NCBI GenBank assembly: GCA_013423325.1
Contig: BLJB01000534.1
Location: forward strand, 144 to 19,411
Direction: 5' to 3'
DNA from: Usnea hakonensis
Lineage: Eukaryota > Ascomycota > Lecanoromycetes > Lecanorales > Parmeliaceae
Length of the DNA: 19,268 nt
In this document: one piece after another, positions 1-8,482 of the stretch
Layout of the letters: every line of letters begins with the position of its first letter
How positions within the stretch are numbered: position 1 is the first letter of the stretch
Notes under the pieces: generated by a model
Database searches by the model: none
What the model was told of the DNA's origin: nothing
Seen by the model: the letters and a program-made list of their open reading frames with translations, nothing else
Translations under genes and position numbers: made by a program

Positions 1-55
1 TAATTACCTTTCGAAGTTTAGGTAGACACGACGTATAAATTCAAATTCAAATTCA
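1..55 (+). mobile_element. Element A: 3' terminus of a short retroposon, cut by the window edge
   Basis: The first 55 bases match, with divergence, the last bases of elements B and D: the conserved block ending in tagacacga, then a short tandem tail. Here the tail reads as about three copies of a 6-base TTCAAA-like unit instead of the CCAAT pentamer of the other copies, so A is either heavily mutated or a separate subfamily. It interrupts G1: the RNase H reading frame is recognisable from base 216 on, and the reverse transcriptase must lie to the left, outside the window. No target-site duplication can be tested because the 5' side is missing. Confidence 0.6.
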
Positions 56-215
56 AAATAATAATAAGGGTATATTCTATTTAGTAATTTTCTATAATAA
101 GATAATAGTCCCTATAAAATATAACTATTATATATATAATAAAAAGTTATTAATAATTATAAAATATTTTAAATATTAGTACCCTAAACTTAAATATATT
201 AATTTATCTATTTAG

Positions 216-375
216 ATCTTTATAGATTATTAGGCTTTAAAGATCTTTATAGAAAATAAAGAGCTTACTCGCTATTAAACTTATTATTTAGATATCTTAT
301 TTAAATTTAATTTCTAGATAATCTTTCGCGTAGATAAAAATAACTCGAAAATAGATATTCTTATTAGAATAGTAA
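216..375 (+). pseudogene. G1 RNase H, C-terminal part
   Basis: The third frame reads IDYQALKIFIENKELTR near 222-272, followed by a segment ending in GKKNGKADAL-like residues near 330-370. This is the usual end of Ty3/gypsy RNase H, where the family has a TDH-LEYF...ELTRRQARW stretch and then a PGKxNxxADALSR tail. In-frame TAA and TAG codons stand where CAA, CAG or TGG would be expected. In a live element this domain removes the RNA strand during reverse transcription. It shares its frame with the integrase downstream, so both belong to one former polyprotein. Confidence 0.75.
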
Positions 376-689
376 ACGCTCGCCTTATAGATTAGAAGAA
401 TAAGAGACTATATTAATAATACTAAATAATTCTAATATTAGATTATATTAATATTTATATTATAAAGAAGGAAGTAGGTCTATTTAAATATATTTACTAG
501 ATTAATAAAGATAATTCTAAGTATTAGAAATATAAAGATATAATTATTAATAATATTTATAAATTATATAGAATTAAGCTTAAATAATATTAAGTAGTAA
601 ATAAAGCTCTTTTTAAAAGAGATCTATTATAGGTTCTAGACTCTCTATATATCTTAGTACTTAATAAGATCTATAACTAATCTTTAAGT

Positions 690-1380
690 AGTTATCCCGA
701 AATAAGATAAATAATAGATTTTTTATAATAATACTACTACTAATCTAGCTATATAATAATAATTAGATAATATATTACTAATTATTATAATTATTAATAT
801 AATAAATCGCCTTAAAGTAAAATAAATAGATTACTAATATCTCTACTAATTTTATAAATCTATTAATAAGATATATTTATAAATTTTATTACCGGCCTCC
901 CTTTTTTAGAAGGTTTTAATATTATATATATCTTTATCTATCGCCTTATAAAGAAGAGATATTACGTACTATACTTTTAGAGTAATAATAATATTTTAAT
1001 TAAGTTATTAATCTAGATTTTACTATAGAATCTTTATTACCTCTATAGACTTCTAAGCTCTATTATATTTAATAGAGGATTATAATTTATATTTATTTTA
1101 TAAAAGAGTTTATATAAAAGATTTAAAATCTAAATTAATCTCTTAACTATCTACTACTCTTAGATAGATAGATAGATTAAAAGAATAAATTAGAATATTA
1201 AAAAAGACCTTTATATCTTTTATAATTATATATAAGATAATTAGACTAAGTAGATCTCTATAGTAGAATTTATTAATAATAATAATATAGTTTTATCTAT
1301 CTCTTTTACTTCTTTCTTTATAAATAAAGAATTTAACCTCTATATAAGTTTTAATTCTAATATAATAGATTATAAAATTA
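690..1380 (+). pseudogene. G1 integrase catalytic core (DDE type)
   Basis: The frame that carries the RNase H end continues through the integrase. At 882-960 it reads NFITGLP then EGFN.IYIFIYRL.KKR, the segment around the first catalytic Asp; in the family this is DFITGLP...DRLTKxxH. At 1068-1190 it reads FNRGL*F, then an LSTAYH-QTDGQTERIN-like stretch with RIP changes, covering the second Asp region and the conserved TDGQTER block. At 1260-1350 it reads VEFINNNN then TSFFINKEFN, matching the family's AEFAxNN...TPFFANxGFNP. Several Asp, His and Gln codons are visibly changed by transitions. The protein would have inserted the cDNA into the genome; this copy is dead. Confidence 0.85.
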
Positions 1381-1559
1381 TAAGGGAAAGACTATAAATC
1401 TTAAAAGTCGAAAATATTATTAAGAGGATAGAAGAGATTCTAAAATATAATAAGAAATACTTAAAGACCTTCTAAATCGCGATAGAAAAATAAATAAATA
1501 AGTATTATAAAGAAATCTTATTTAATATTAATAATAAAGTTTAGTTATCTTTTAAATAT

Positions 1560-1947
1560 ATTAATATAATAAGACTCTATAAGAATCTAGAGGATAAATA
1601 ACTAAATTTCTATAAGATTATTTAGTAAATTAGTATTATCTACTATCTAGATCTCCCTCGTATATAGCGGATCTATAATATATTTTATTTATAATATTTT
1701 TAGAAGTACCCCGATAATCCTCTTTTAAGATAGTAGAGATCTTCGCTAAAGCCGAAAGTTCTATTAAAAGATAATAAGTAGAATATTAATAATATACTAG
1801 ACTCTCGCTACTACTATAGCTATTTATAGTATAAAGTTAAATAGATAAATATATTAAAAGATAATAAGTAGTATTATATAGATAAGAGAGAATTTAATAA
1901 TATTAAAAAGGTTATTAAAGAGTTCTATAAGTAATATTTAAAGGTTA
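1560..1947 (+). pseudogene. G1 integrase C-terminal module and chromodomain
   Basis: Still in the same frame. At 1575-1720 the reading resembles the post-integrase GPF/GPY module (KKLDxxxLGPFKI...YxLxLP...HNVFHxxxLxKY). At 1782-1945 it reads ILDSRYYY then YKVK*IN and ends EFNNIKKVIKEFYK, the shape of a chromodomain (ILDSRxxxxxxxYxVKWxxx...NAxxxIxEF). Chromodomains on gypsy integrases are known to steer insertion towards marked heterochromatin, which fits a repeat-dense setting. Coding similarity fades after about 1950. The original stop codon cannot be chosen among the many RIP stops. Confidence 0.75.
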
Positions 1948-2129
1948 TTTATTAATATAAAATTTAGCCCTATTAAAGTAGTTTTAATTTAATAATATTT
2001 TAAATATTACGCTATTCGATAGCTTTTATAGATTCGAGTTATATAGATCCTTTTTAGTAAATTATAACTAGAAAAGAAGCTATTAAAGACTCTAACTTTT
2101 TAATATCTATATTAAATAAAGCTTACTAT

Positions 2130-2142
2130 ATATACTCTTATT
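2130..2142. repeat. Target-site duplication of element B, left copy
   Basis: The 13 bases atatactcttatt lie directly before the first GG of element B and recur exactly at 4027-4039, directly after its tail. Confidence 0.9.
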
Positions 2143-2143
2143 G

Positions 2144-2258
2144 GCCCTCCTCACGCTCCTTCCATCGCCCTCCTCACGCTCCTTCCATCGCCCTCCTCAC
2201 GCTCCTTCCATCGCCCTCCTCACGCTCCTTCCATCGCCCTCCTCACGCTCCTTCTATC
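2144..2258 (+). repeat. 23-bp minisatellite, five units, at the 5' end of element B
   Basis: Five head-to-tail units beginning gccctcctcacgctcc. The first four are identical and the fifth has one C-to-T change (2236-2258). The array starts one base inside the element boundary. It is C-rich on this strand and retains its CpA sites, unlike the DNA around it. The total length of 115 bp may be too short to trigger RIP. Confidence 0.95.
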
Positions 2259-2335
2259 GCCCTTACTATAGCGACGACTAAAGTCCTTACTGCGAGAGAC
2301 GCGGAATATATACCTAAAGTATAATTATAACCGCG

Positions 2336-2404
2336 ACGCGTTAGCTAACGGTTTAGAACTCAAAACGCGTTAGAGGAAGAGGTTAAGGGAGTAAGACGCG
2401 TTAG
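2336..2404 (+). repeat. Three spaced ACGCGTTAG motifs
   Basis: The nonamer acgcgttag occurs at 2336-2344, 2365-2373 and 2396-2404, that is, at intervals of 29 and 31 bases. The first lies within a perfect 12-bp palindrome, cgttagctaacg (2339-2350). The meaning is unknown. ACGCGT is also the core of fungal MCB-type sites, but nothing here shows use as one. Confidence 0.5.
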
Positions 2405-2483
2405 CTATACCTCTAATAGTTTAAGTCTATTTCTATAGTTATCGGCTAGAGGCTAGGCGGTATATTTAAGAGCTCTATAGAAG

Positions 2484-2572
2484 CTACTAGAGACTCGTTA
2501 ATACCGGTCCTAAAGATATATCGTTAAGACCGATTTTTTCTACCTCTTAAGGGTTCAAGTCCCTTCTAGTAG
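2484..2572 (+). other. tRNA-like module 1 (probable SINE-type Pol III head or tRNA relic)
   Basis: A near-perfect B box, gggttcaagtccc, sits in a T arm with a 5-bp stem AAGGG/CCCTT and a TTCAAGT loop (2549-2565). Seven bases before it (CTACTAG, 2484-2490) pair completely with the seven after it (CTAGTAG, 2566-2572), giving an acceptor stem. A 4-bp D-like stem GACT/GGTC can form at 2492-2509. The total of 89 nt would need a long variable region, and the anticodon stem is poor, so I do not call a functional tRNA gene. A tRNA-derived internal promoter inside a retroposon is the best reading. Confidence 0.5.
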
Positions 2573-2900
2573 TTATTAGCTAAGAGAGAGAAATTTCGAC
2601 ACGGGTATCCTTTAGGTACTAGAGCGGGTATCAACGTAAGCTCGAGGGTAGGCCAGCGGGGATACTAATACCTAGATTCCGATACGGGTAAACTCTATAT
2701 ATAGATAGGCCTAGATATAGGCTAAAATAGACAGGATCGCGCCCTATCGTATATAAGGGAAATCGCTTATAAAAACCATCCGATTAGTAGCTACTACGTA
2801 TTGGCGGCATAGACCGAAGCTAGTCTCTACTAGTAGACGTATTAGTCTACTAGCTACCGAATAGAATACCCTTAGGGATCGTAAACTATTAAGTATAAGG

Positions 2901-2951
2901 AACTTATTAATACCGGTTTCTATACCTTCTAAGAGTTCAAGTCTCTCTACG
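2901..2951 (+). other. tRNA-like module 2 (shortened)
   Basis: A second B box, gagttcaagtctc (2933-2945), is preceded by attaataccggttt and followed by tagttaatagctag. Module 1 has the same order (ttaataccggt, B box, tagttattagcta), so the two are diverged copies. Module 2 lacks about 25 bases between ccggt and the B box, where the anticodon arm would be, and no good acceptor stem flanks it. Confidence 0.4.
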
Positions 2952-3532
2952 TAGTTAATAGCTAGAAGCGGAAAGAGAGACGAGTAGATCCCGATATAGG
3001 TATAGCTAAGTACTTAATATAGCGGTTCTTAGTTAGTAGGGTAGAAATACTACGGTATTACTACTAGTAAGGGTAGTATTATAGTAGTCCCTATAAAATA
3101 TAGACGGCCTAAATAAGGGAGACCTCTAATAGTAACGCGAAGCAGGTAAACCCTATAGGGCGTAGTATATAATAGTAACTACTATTAGCTTTTAGAGCTG
3201 AATAAGACTATCTATATAGCCCGAGAGGATAGTATATATATATCGGTATACCGAGAGCTATAAGAAGTCAACTACCTCGTAATGAGGGCCTAAGGCGGAG
3301 TAGAGAGTAAGCTAAAGCGGTACCGTATATTTAGTCTCGTAGGAGGTATACTTAAGGAGTAAATAGCGGTTAACTTAGGCGATAGTTAGCCTTGCCTACC
3401 AACTACGTAAAGCCCTGGCCTAGAGGAATAGTCTGAGCCAAGTATGAAAGTAACCTCGAAAGCAATCACAGGGTGCAAACTAGGTGGAGGGCCTAAAGAG
3501 CAGGATTCCGACCTCCTAAATCGATCGCTAGT

Positions 3533-4026
3533 AAGGTCCCGGGTGTCTATATAGCCAGCTGCGAATGCGGCTGGCCGAAACAGGATACCAAATATATCCT
3601 TATCTTCTATCCGAGGCTAGGACAATTCAGACCAGCACTTCTGGAGTCCGTAGGAACTAGTGACCTGCGGAGAATACTAACTACCCTAAGAGGGGCGAGG
3701 GCGTTAACTAGATAGCTAATTCAATCCGGCCTCCTAGGCTAGTATTCTCTAATAAAAGACCAGTTATATAAGGGCAGAGCGGCCTAAGGGACGCTAGCGT
3801 CGGTATAAAGGGGGTAGAGGAATACGAGCGTAGGAGGTACCGAGCGATAGTAGTCGAAGGTGGTATATAGACTTAAAACAGTAGAGATAAGTAGGAGTAC
3901 GGTAAGGTTTTTTACCCTAGTAGTAGTGATACTATAAAGGTTTCCCTTATATTATTGCTATCGAGCTTCCCGTAATTATCTTTCATATAGTTAGATAGAC
4001 ACGAGTATGAATTCCAATCCAATCCA
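3533..4026 (+). repeat. Shared 3' module, copy in element B
   Basis: This 494-bp segment aligns almost without gaps to 18495-18987 of element D, from aaggtcccggg to the CCAAT tail. The differences seen by eye are mostly C/T and G/A, with D carrying more T and A, so this copy has suffered less RIP. A more diverged version forms the 3' part of element C. Confidence 0.9.
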
Positions 4027-4039
4027 ATATACTCTTATT
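4027..4039. repeat. Target-site duplication of element B, right copy
   Basis: Exact repeat of the 13 bases at 2130-2142. G1 sequence resumes here. Confidence 0.9.
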
Positions 4040-4420
4040 ATTAATATATATCTAAATATCCTCTAATATTATTTAGTATTACCTCTAAAGTATTACTATC
4101 GCTAATAGTAGTCTATATTAAAATTATCTTTTAGTATTTAACTCTATTTCTTTAGAGAAAGTTTATAAATAAGGCTCTATAATTAAGGTTAGGTTCGGCT
4201 TAATTTAGCTTAATAATATTTAGCTAATAGGAGGCCTTTATTTGACGATTTTCCTCTCCGCTTCTAAATTAAATATTAAATTATTATTTTATACTAAAAT
4301 ACCTTTTTTATTAATTATTTTACTAATCTATAATTAAATCGCTTATAGGAAGCCCTAGAAAAGTATAATATTATATATATAATAGATATCGTCTCTTAAG
4401 ATATATAGATATACCTTCTA

Positions 4421-4431
4421 AGGGGGGGGGG
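4421..4431 (+). other. G1 polypurine tract
   Basis: An A followed by ten G residues, three bases before the proposed LTR start. Purine-rich tracts at this place prime plus-strand synthesis in LTR retrotransposons. Its position after the integrase and chromodomain supports plus-strand orientation for G1. Confidence 0.65.
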
Positions 4432-4434
4432 TAA

Positions 4435-4618
4435 TATTACGAGTATAACTATTTATAAGGCTAAAGGAGATATATAATTTTCTTTCTATTTAGATTTAGC
4501 GCCTTAATACCTCTCTATCTATATATCTTTCTTATACCTATATATAGATTTTACCTCCTTATTAATTGAATCCTCGTTATATACCACTATTAATATATGT
4601 CTAGTTGTAGTTCTAACA
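4435..4618 (+). repeat. G1 3' LTR (about 184 bp)
   Basis: It begins TATTACGAG (TGTTA before a RIP change) and ends TAACA, so the ends form the inverted TGTTA...TAACA expected of an LTR. A G-rich tract precedes it. The matching 5' LTR is outside the window, so the boundaries rest on end motifs only. Confidence 0.6.
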
Positions 4619-5639
4619 CGTTTCCCCTTACCCTTTTTAATAATTATTAGTATAGTCGAGGTAGTAGATATAGTTAGAACTAGATAGAGTATTAAAATAG
4701 CTAGAGATAAAGATAATAAAATTACTAAGACTTCTATTTTCTTACTTTTTCTTCTATCGAATAGATATATTAGGGGTATTAGTAGATCCCCTTATTAATA
4801 TTTACTAGATCTATATAAAGGATACTATATATAGGTATTTTTACTAAATAAAGTTATAATATTATTAATAATAAAGGGGTAGCTAAAATAGGTATATATA
4901 GACTATATAATAATATATTCTATTAAATTAAATATTAAAGGATATTAAAAGATATACTTTATAATTAAGACTTTAATAGAAATTATAAGTCTAATCGCGA
5001 TATTACTAAGCTTTACTTATTTAGATAAATAATTAATAACCTTATTATTTTTAAGTTATATTAGCGTAATAGAGAGTAGAGTAGTAACTTTAATTATAAA
5101 TAGATTAAAAAGAAGATAATTTAAAAAGTTATATTCTTTAGAACTATTTTTATCTATTAAGACCTATTTATATTTATTAATTATATTAATATTTTTTTCG
5201 ACGGCTTATCTAATATAAATAGATATTATAGGAGGCTATTAAAGGATTTCTAGATATTCTAATATATTATTATTATTATAAAGAAAACTTATAAAGCTAT
5301 ATTAGATAAATTAAGGGGTTATATATATATATTATATTATAGAGGTAGATAGTTTAATAAGATTTAAGATCTAGAGTTAATTTATATTTATACTTAATAT
5401 TATTTATTTTATAAACTAAATAGTATAGGGCTAAATAGTTATTATATAAACTATATTATTTATAGATCTAATAAGTTATATAATCTCTATAGTTTATAAA
5501 GCTATTTTTTAATTTTATAATCTATAATACTATTACTTTATATAAATATTATTTATAATTACTATAACTTCTATAGTTTATATTATAATCTATTTTATAT
5601 TTTTTAGTCTTCTATACCTTATAGATTTATTAGGGCTTT
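4619..5639. other. AT-rich repeat-like stretch, no gene recognised
   Basis: About 1 kb between the G1 LTR and the G2 chromodomain. It is almost free of CA and TG and contains no usable start codon. By position it should include the 3' untranslated region and 3' LTR of minus-strand G2, but I could not find LTR ends, and no second copy of the G1 LTR is visible. Conceptual readings on both strands give long hydrophobic, stop-broken stretches that I cannot assign. An 11-base C/T-rich run (4620-4636) lies next to the G1 LTR. Confidence 0.4.
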
Positions 5640-5835
5640 TAGATTAAAGTTTAGATTTAGAACTAGCTTTATAAAGGTATTTAATATAGAATTATTTAAT
5701 TAGTTCTAATATTTTTTTAAGATTCTTAATAAGCTTCTATTAATTATCCTTTATTAAATAGTCTTTCTATAATACTTTATAATAGAGCTTCTATCTAATA
5801 TATTTTAAGTTAAGAATTTTCTCGACTTTCTATTT
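5640..5835 (-). pseudogene. G2 chromodomain
   Basis: The minus-strand frame reads VEKILNLKYIR then LYYKVL*KDY and ends NLKKILELIKQFYIKY. This fits VEKILDxRxxRxxLxYLVKWKGY...NLxNAxELLxEFHxxY with RIP changes and TGG-to-stop conversions. It is in frame with the integrase upstream after removal of element C. In related elements this domain binds modified histone H3 and directs insertion. Confidence 0.75.
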
Positions 5836-5959
5836 AATATTATTATTTATAATATTATTAATAGGGGGGGCTAATAGGGGTATATAATAGTTTATATAAT
5901 TTTTATAATAAGGCTTTAGTAATAAGATATAAAAAACTAGATATATTTTTATCTAGAAT

Positions 5960-6379
5960 AAAAGCCTTAATTTATATAAATTAGATATAATTAATTCTAT
6001 TACTTTAAATAGATCTAGCCTTTTATAGTCTAACTTTTATAATAACCTTTTAGATTTAATATTATAGATAAAAAGCTAAATTAAGTCTCCCTTTTAAAGA
6101 ACTAGGCGTTTATAATCTTAATTATAATATATTATCTAAATATCTTATACCTCTATAAGATTTATTTAGAGGATTTAATAAAATTTATATAATTTTTTAG
6201 ATATTTTCTCTACTCCTATATAATATTTTAGAGTTAGTATATTAATTAGTTAGAAAGATTTTAGTTATCTATTCTAATAGATATAAAATAGATTATATTT
6301 AATAGTTATATTCTTATTAATATTATATATATATTTCGCTAGTATTAATAGTAGTACCTAATTAATCTATTAGTAGTTT
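5960..6379 (-). pseudogene. G2 integrase C-terminal part
   Basis: On the minus strand near 6095-5985 the frame reads GDLI*LFIYNIKSKR then KLDYKRLDLFKVIELI. This matches the post-catalytic integrase module of gypsy elements (GDxVxLxxRNIxTxRPSKKLDxKRLGPFKVxE). It is separated from the catalytic core by element C at 6380-7630; the reading frame resumes when C and one TSD copy are removed. Confidence 0.8.
6367..6379. repeat. Target-site duplication of element C, left copy
   Basis: ctattagtagttt, exactly repeated at 7631-7643 on the other side of the element. Confidence 0.9.
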
Positions 6380-7630
6380 GGATTGGATTGGATTGGATTT
6401 CATACTCGTGTCTATCTAACTATGTGAAAGATAATTACGGGAAGCTCTATAGTAATATTGTAGAGGAAACCTTTACTTGCGCTAGGGTAAAAACCTCTAC
6501 ACGTTTCTTCTGTTATAGTATCCTACAAATATCGAGTTCTATATACTACCTTCGACAACTTCTACGAATTGTATATATACGCTAGGTCGCTATACGCTTT
6601 GGTATCCTTTCTAAGAAAAAAAATAACTTGACTATTAGTAAGAATATAGGTAGGCCGAATAACGCCTACGTCCCTATAGGGTAGTTAGTATTTCTCGTAG
6701 AGTATTTATCTATGAGTTTGATTACTAGCCCTTATTCCTAGCTTATTCTAATCTATAAGCGCCTATCGCCGAGGAAAAAAGGCCGGCGTTTTAGCCCTAT
6801 ATCGAGTCTAGTAGGGAGAGACCCTACTAGAGTAGATAATAGTAATACGGTACGGATATAAAGTTTAGATTAATCGATTACTACTAAATTCTACGGTCCT
6901 TATCGAGTTAACTCTTAGAGGGCTATTAGTACGAAGAAATACGGGCCTTCGTATTTATATAACGAGCTAAGAGTCTTAGTATTTTACGCGTAAAAACTCT
7001 ATACTAGGTAAGCGAGGTCCTATAAGGTCTTTTTATTTCGGGTATAGGATACCGGTTCCTTCTATAGTATTACTACCCGTAGGTACGTAGAGGAGAATAT
7101 CTAGCGGTGAATATATCGCGCTAGCTTTACGAGTAGGTAGAGTTATCGATAGGTACGCGTATCTAGAGATAGAGAGAGAATTGTATCTTTACTAATAGCT
7201 ATGCTTCGAACGGGCTCGTAGGAGGAAGTAGATATCTCGTATTCTATTAATCGTACCGGGACTAGGCTATTATCCCTACGTATCTAGGGTAACTAATCCT
7301 ATTAGCTAATACGCCTTCTACCTAAGCTACCTAGTACTCTCTACGTGTTATTATAGGAAGGTTCTACGCGTTCGATATCCGATTAAGTAGCATTATATCG
7401 ACTTTACTAATAGTATAGCTATATTTCTAATTAAATACTTTACTTATAATAGGGATATATCTTATCTCTATTGCTTTATCTTGCTATTTTCTATCCTATC
7501 TCCTTTACGCGTCGTACCCTGAGATTACTTGGCTCTACTGTATACCGTATACGACGGCGACCTTCATATCGTACACGATGGTAGCAGGTTCGTAGCCGGC
7601 AGCGCGTACAGCTGGATCTCGTCGCCGGCC
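6380..7630 (-). mobile_element. Element C: 1251-bp retroposon with CCAAT tail and ribozyme-like 5' end
   Basis: A minus-strand insertion into the G2 integrase, delimited by a 13-bp target-site duplication. Its 3' end (6380-6440 on this strand) carries four GGATT-type pentamers and the block shared with A, B, D and E. Further inside, to about 6700, it is a diverged version of the B/D 3' module. The middle is RIP-affected. The first 125 bases at its 5' end (7630-7505) are GC-rich and keep CA and TG. No reverse-transcriptase frame was found, so it appears non-autonomous. A 65-codon open frame at 6388-6585 on the opposite strand crosses the tail and is not a gene. Confidence 0.85.
7559..7630 (-). 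ncRNA. Candidate HDV-like self-cleaving ribozyme at the 5' end of element C
   Basis: Numbering the minus strand from the first element base (7630 = nt 1), nt 1-7 GGCCGGC pair with nt 31-37 GCCGGCT: six G-C pairs and a G1.U37 wobble, the P1 geometry of hepatitis delta virus (HDV) ribozymes. P3 is AGC/GCT (nt 18-20 with 28-30) with a 7-nt L3. A possible P1.1 pairs nt 38-39 with 22-23. P4 is a hairpin ATCG-TGTA-CGAT (nt 52-63). A P2 with one bulge pairs GATCC (13-17) with GGTC (69-72). J4/2 reads T-G-A-A, with T65 (position 7566) where the catalytic C would stand, so this copy may be inactive. Family knowledge: HDV-like ribozymes sit at the exact 5' ends of several non-LTR elements. Chance resemblance is possible; P2 is weak. 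Confidence 0.55.
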
Positions 7631-7643
7631 CTATTAGTAGTTT
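7631..7643. repeat. Target-site duplication of element C, right copy
   Basis: ctattagtagttt, identical to 6367-6379. G2 integrase sequence continues from here. Confidence 0.9.
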
Positions 7644-8335
7644 ATAAAAACTTTTAAATACTATTTAAGTATCTAATTTAGTCGCTCTATTAGGCTATCT
7701 ATCTATTAATAATATATTATTAATAATTTATAGTCGCTTTCTAAAGTATCTATAAGAGTTTACTAAAAGTATAAAATAAAAAGGGTATTATAATTATTAA
7801 TAATAAAATTAAGTATTTTATATAGGCGAAAAACCTCCTTTATAAATAATAGTATAAACTATTTCGATATTATTATTTTTTAATAGAATATATAATAGTA
7901 TATTTTACTAAGATAATTAATAATTACTAAGATTATATTATACTATATATCTTCTATTAGATATTTACTTAGTAGTAGATCGATTATAAAATTTATTATA
8001 ATAGATAATTAAGGCCTATTAGAGATTAGAATAGAGATTAGTTCTTTAAAAGATAAATATCTTAGGGCCTTTAATCTTTAATAAAAATTATAAATCTTAA
8101 TATATTTATTTATACTTTTATATATCGATAGCTAATAGAAATAGTAATAGATAAAAGTAAAAGTCTTATTATATTTATAATACCCTACTATTAGAGAGTT
8201 ATAGAAATTATATAGAATCTAAAATTATAATAAAGGATTATTTAGAATATAGAACTAGTACCCTTAATAGTATAAGAGGTTATTAAATTAATAAAAGTTT
8301 AGACTATTAATTTATTAAATCTTATTATTTTTTAT
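7644..8335 (-). pseudogene. G2 integrase: zinc-binding end, catalytic core and TDGQTER block
   Basis: On the minus strand, around 8140-8060, the frame reads KYIKIYNFY*RLKALR, a RIP-altered form of YVxxCxxCQRxKxxR; the two zinc Cys codons have become Tyr. Around 8015-7895 it reads INFIIDLLLSK, then YNIILVIINYLSKIYYYI, matching the first catalytic Asp region (MDFIxDLPxSK...YDAILVIVDRLTKMxHxIP). Around 7702-7650 it reads IDSLIERLN*ILK*YLK, matching TDGQTERxNQxLEQYLR. The core is cut by copia on the upstream side and by C on the downstream side, yet all parts stay in frame. The enzyme is inactive here. Confidence 0.85.
8331..8335. repeat. Target-site duplication of the copia element, left copy
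   Basis: TTTAT directly before the left LTR, repeated at 15828-15832 directly after the right LTR. Five bases is the usual duplication made by retroviral-type integrases. Confidence 0.85.
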
Positions 8336-8482
8336 TGTAGAAAGTAGGTATGTGGAACACTTATTGAGTTTATTGATTAGTTCTAGAAGCATAAGAAATA
8401 TGCGAGACTATTTATAAAATGTCTAAAGCGCTAAGATTATATAACGAAGTTACGTAACTCGATAAACCTTCCTATTTTAATA
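8336..8482 (-). repeat. Copia 3' LTR (left copy, 147 bp)
   Basis: It aligns end to end with 15682-15827; every base substitution I can see is a C/T or G/A transition, plus one single-base indel. Read on the minus strand it starts TA (TG before RIP) and ends CA. A purine-rich stretch, gagtaggag on the minus strand, adjoins it at 8483-8491 and may be the polypurine tract. Confidence 0.93.

Larger units (their letters stand above)
2143..4026 (+). mobile_element. Element B: 1884-bp composite retroposon with CCAAT tail
   Basis: An insertion into the 3' untranslated part of G1, defined by a perfect 13-bp target-site duplication. It starts with GG and ends with repeated CCAAT pentamers. From 5' to 3' it holds a 23-bp minisatellite (five units), a RIP-affected stretch with three ACGCGTTAG motifs and two tRNA-like B-box modules, a segment at about 3290-3740 that keeps many CA and TG dinucleotides, and a 494-bp 3' module (3533-4026) nearly colinear with element D. 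No coding frame or reverse-transcriptase motif was found. TSD length, tail and variable 5' structure suggest non-autonomous mobilisation by a LINE-type enzyme. Confidence 0.85.
56..4618 (+). mobile_element. G1: RIP-degraded Ty3/gypsy retrotransposon, 3' half, interrupted by element B
   Basis: Plus-strand remains of a chromodomain-type Ty3/gypsy element: RNase H end, integrase and chromodomain at 216-1947, then about 590 bases of 3' untranslated sequence once element B is removed, a polypurine tract at 4421-4431 and an LTR at 4435-4618. Gag, protease and reverse transcriptase would lie left of the window. All recognisable domains share one reading frame without frameshift. The damage is almost entirely nonsense and transition changes, as RIP produces. 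G1 and G2 differ in their integrase motifs, so they are different families. Confidence 0.8.

Noticed and set aside
2144..2258. CRISPR-like direct repeats
   Set aside because: The 23-bp units are directly adjacent with no spacers, and the setting is eukaryotic.
2484..2572. A functional tRNA gene
   Set aside because: The acceptor and T arms are good, but the anticodon stem and D arm are poor, and the sequence lies inside a RIP-affected retroposon.
4421..4431. G-quadruplex or telomere-related G-run
   Set aside because: It is a single homopolymer tract directly before an LTR and is better explained as a polypurine tract.
4432..4618. The LTR read as belonging to minus-strand G2
   Set aside because: The minus strand also offers TGTTAG at 4618 after a purine-rich run, but the run of ten G on the other side and the proper spacing after the G1 chromodomain favour G1.
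3990..6420. B and C ends read as terminal inverted repeats of one DNA transposon
   Set aside because: Each has its own separate 13-bp target-site duplication at both of its ends, and the pentamer tails face inward; D and E show the same layout with a different spacer.
6388..6585. A 65-codon plus-strand open reading frame starting with ATG
   Set aside because: It runs antisense through the CCAAT tail and conserved 3' end of element C. It is open only because this terminus keeps TG dinucleotides, and it has no recognisable motif.
6600..7500. rRNA-like sequence in the moderately GC-rich middle of element C
   Set aside because: I checked for familiar conserved rRNA stretches and found none; only short chance similarities appear.
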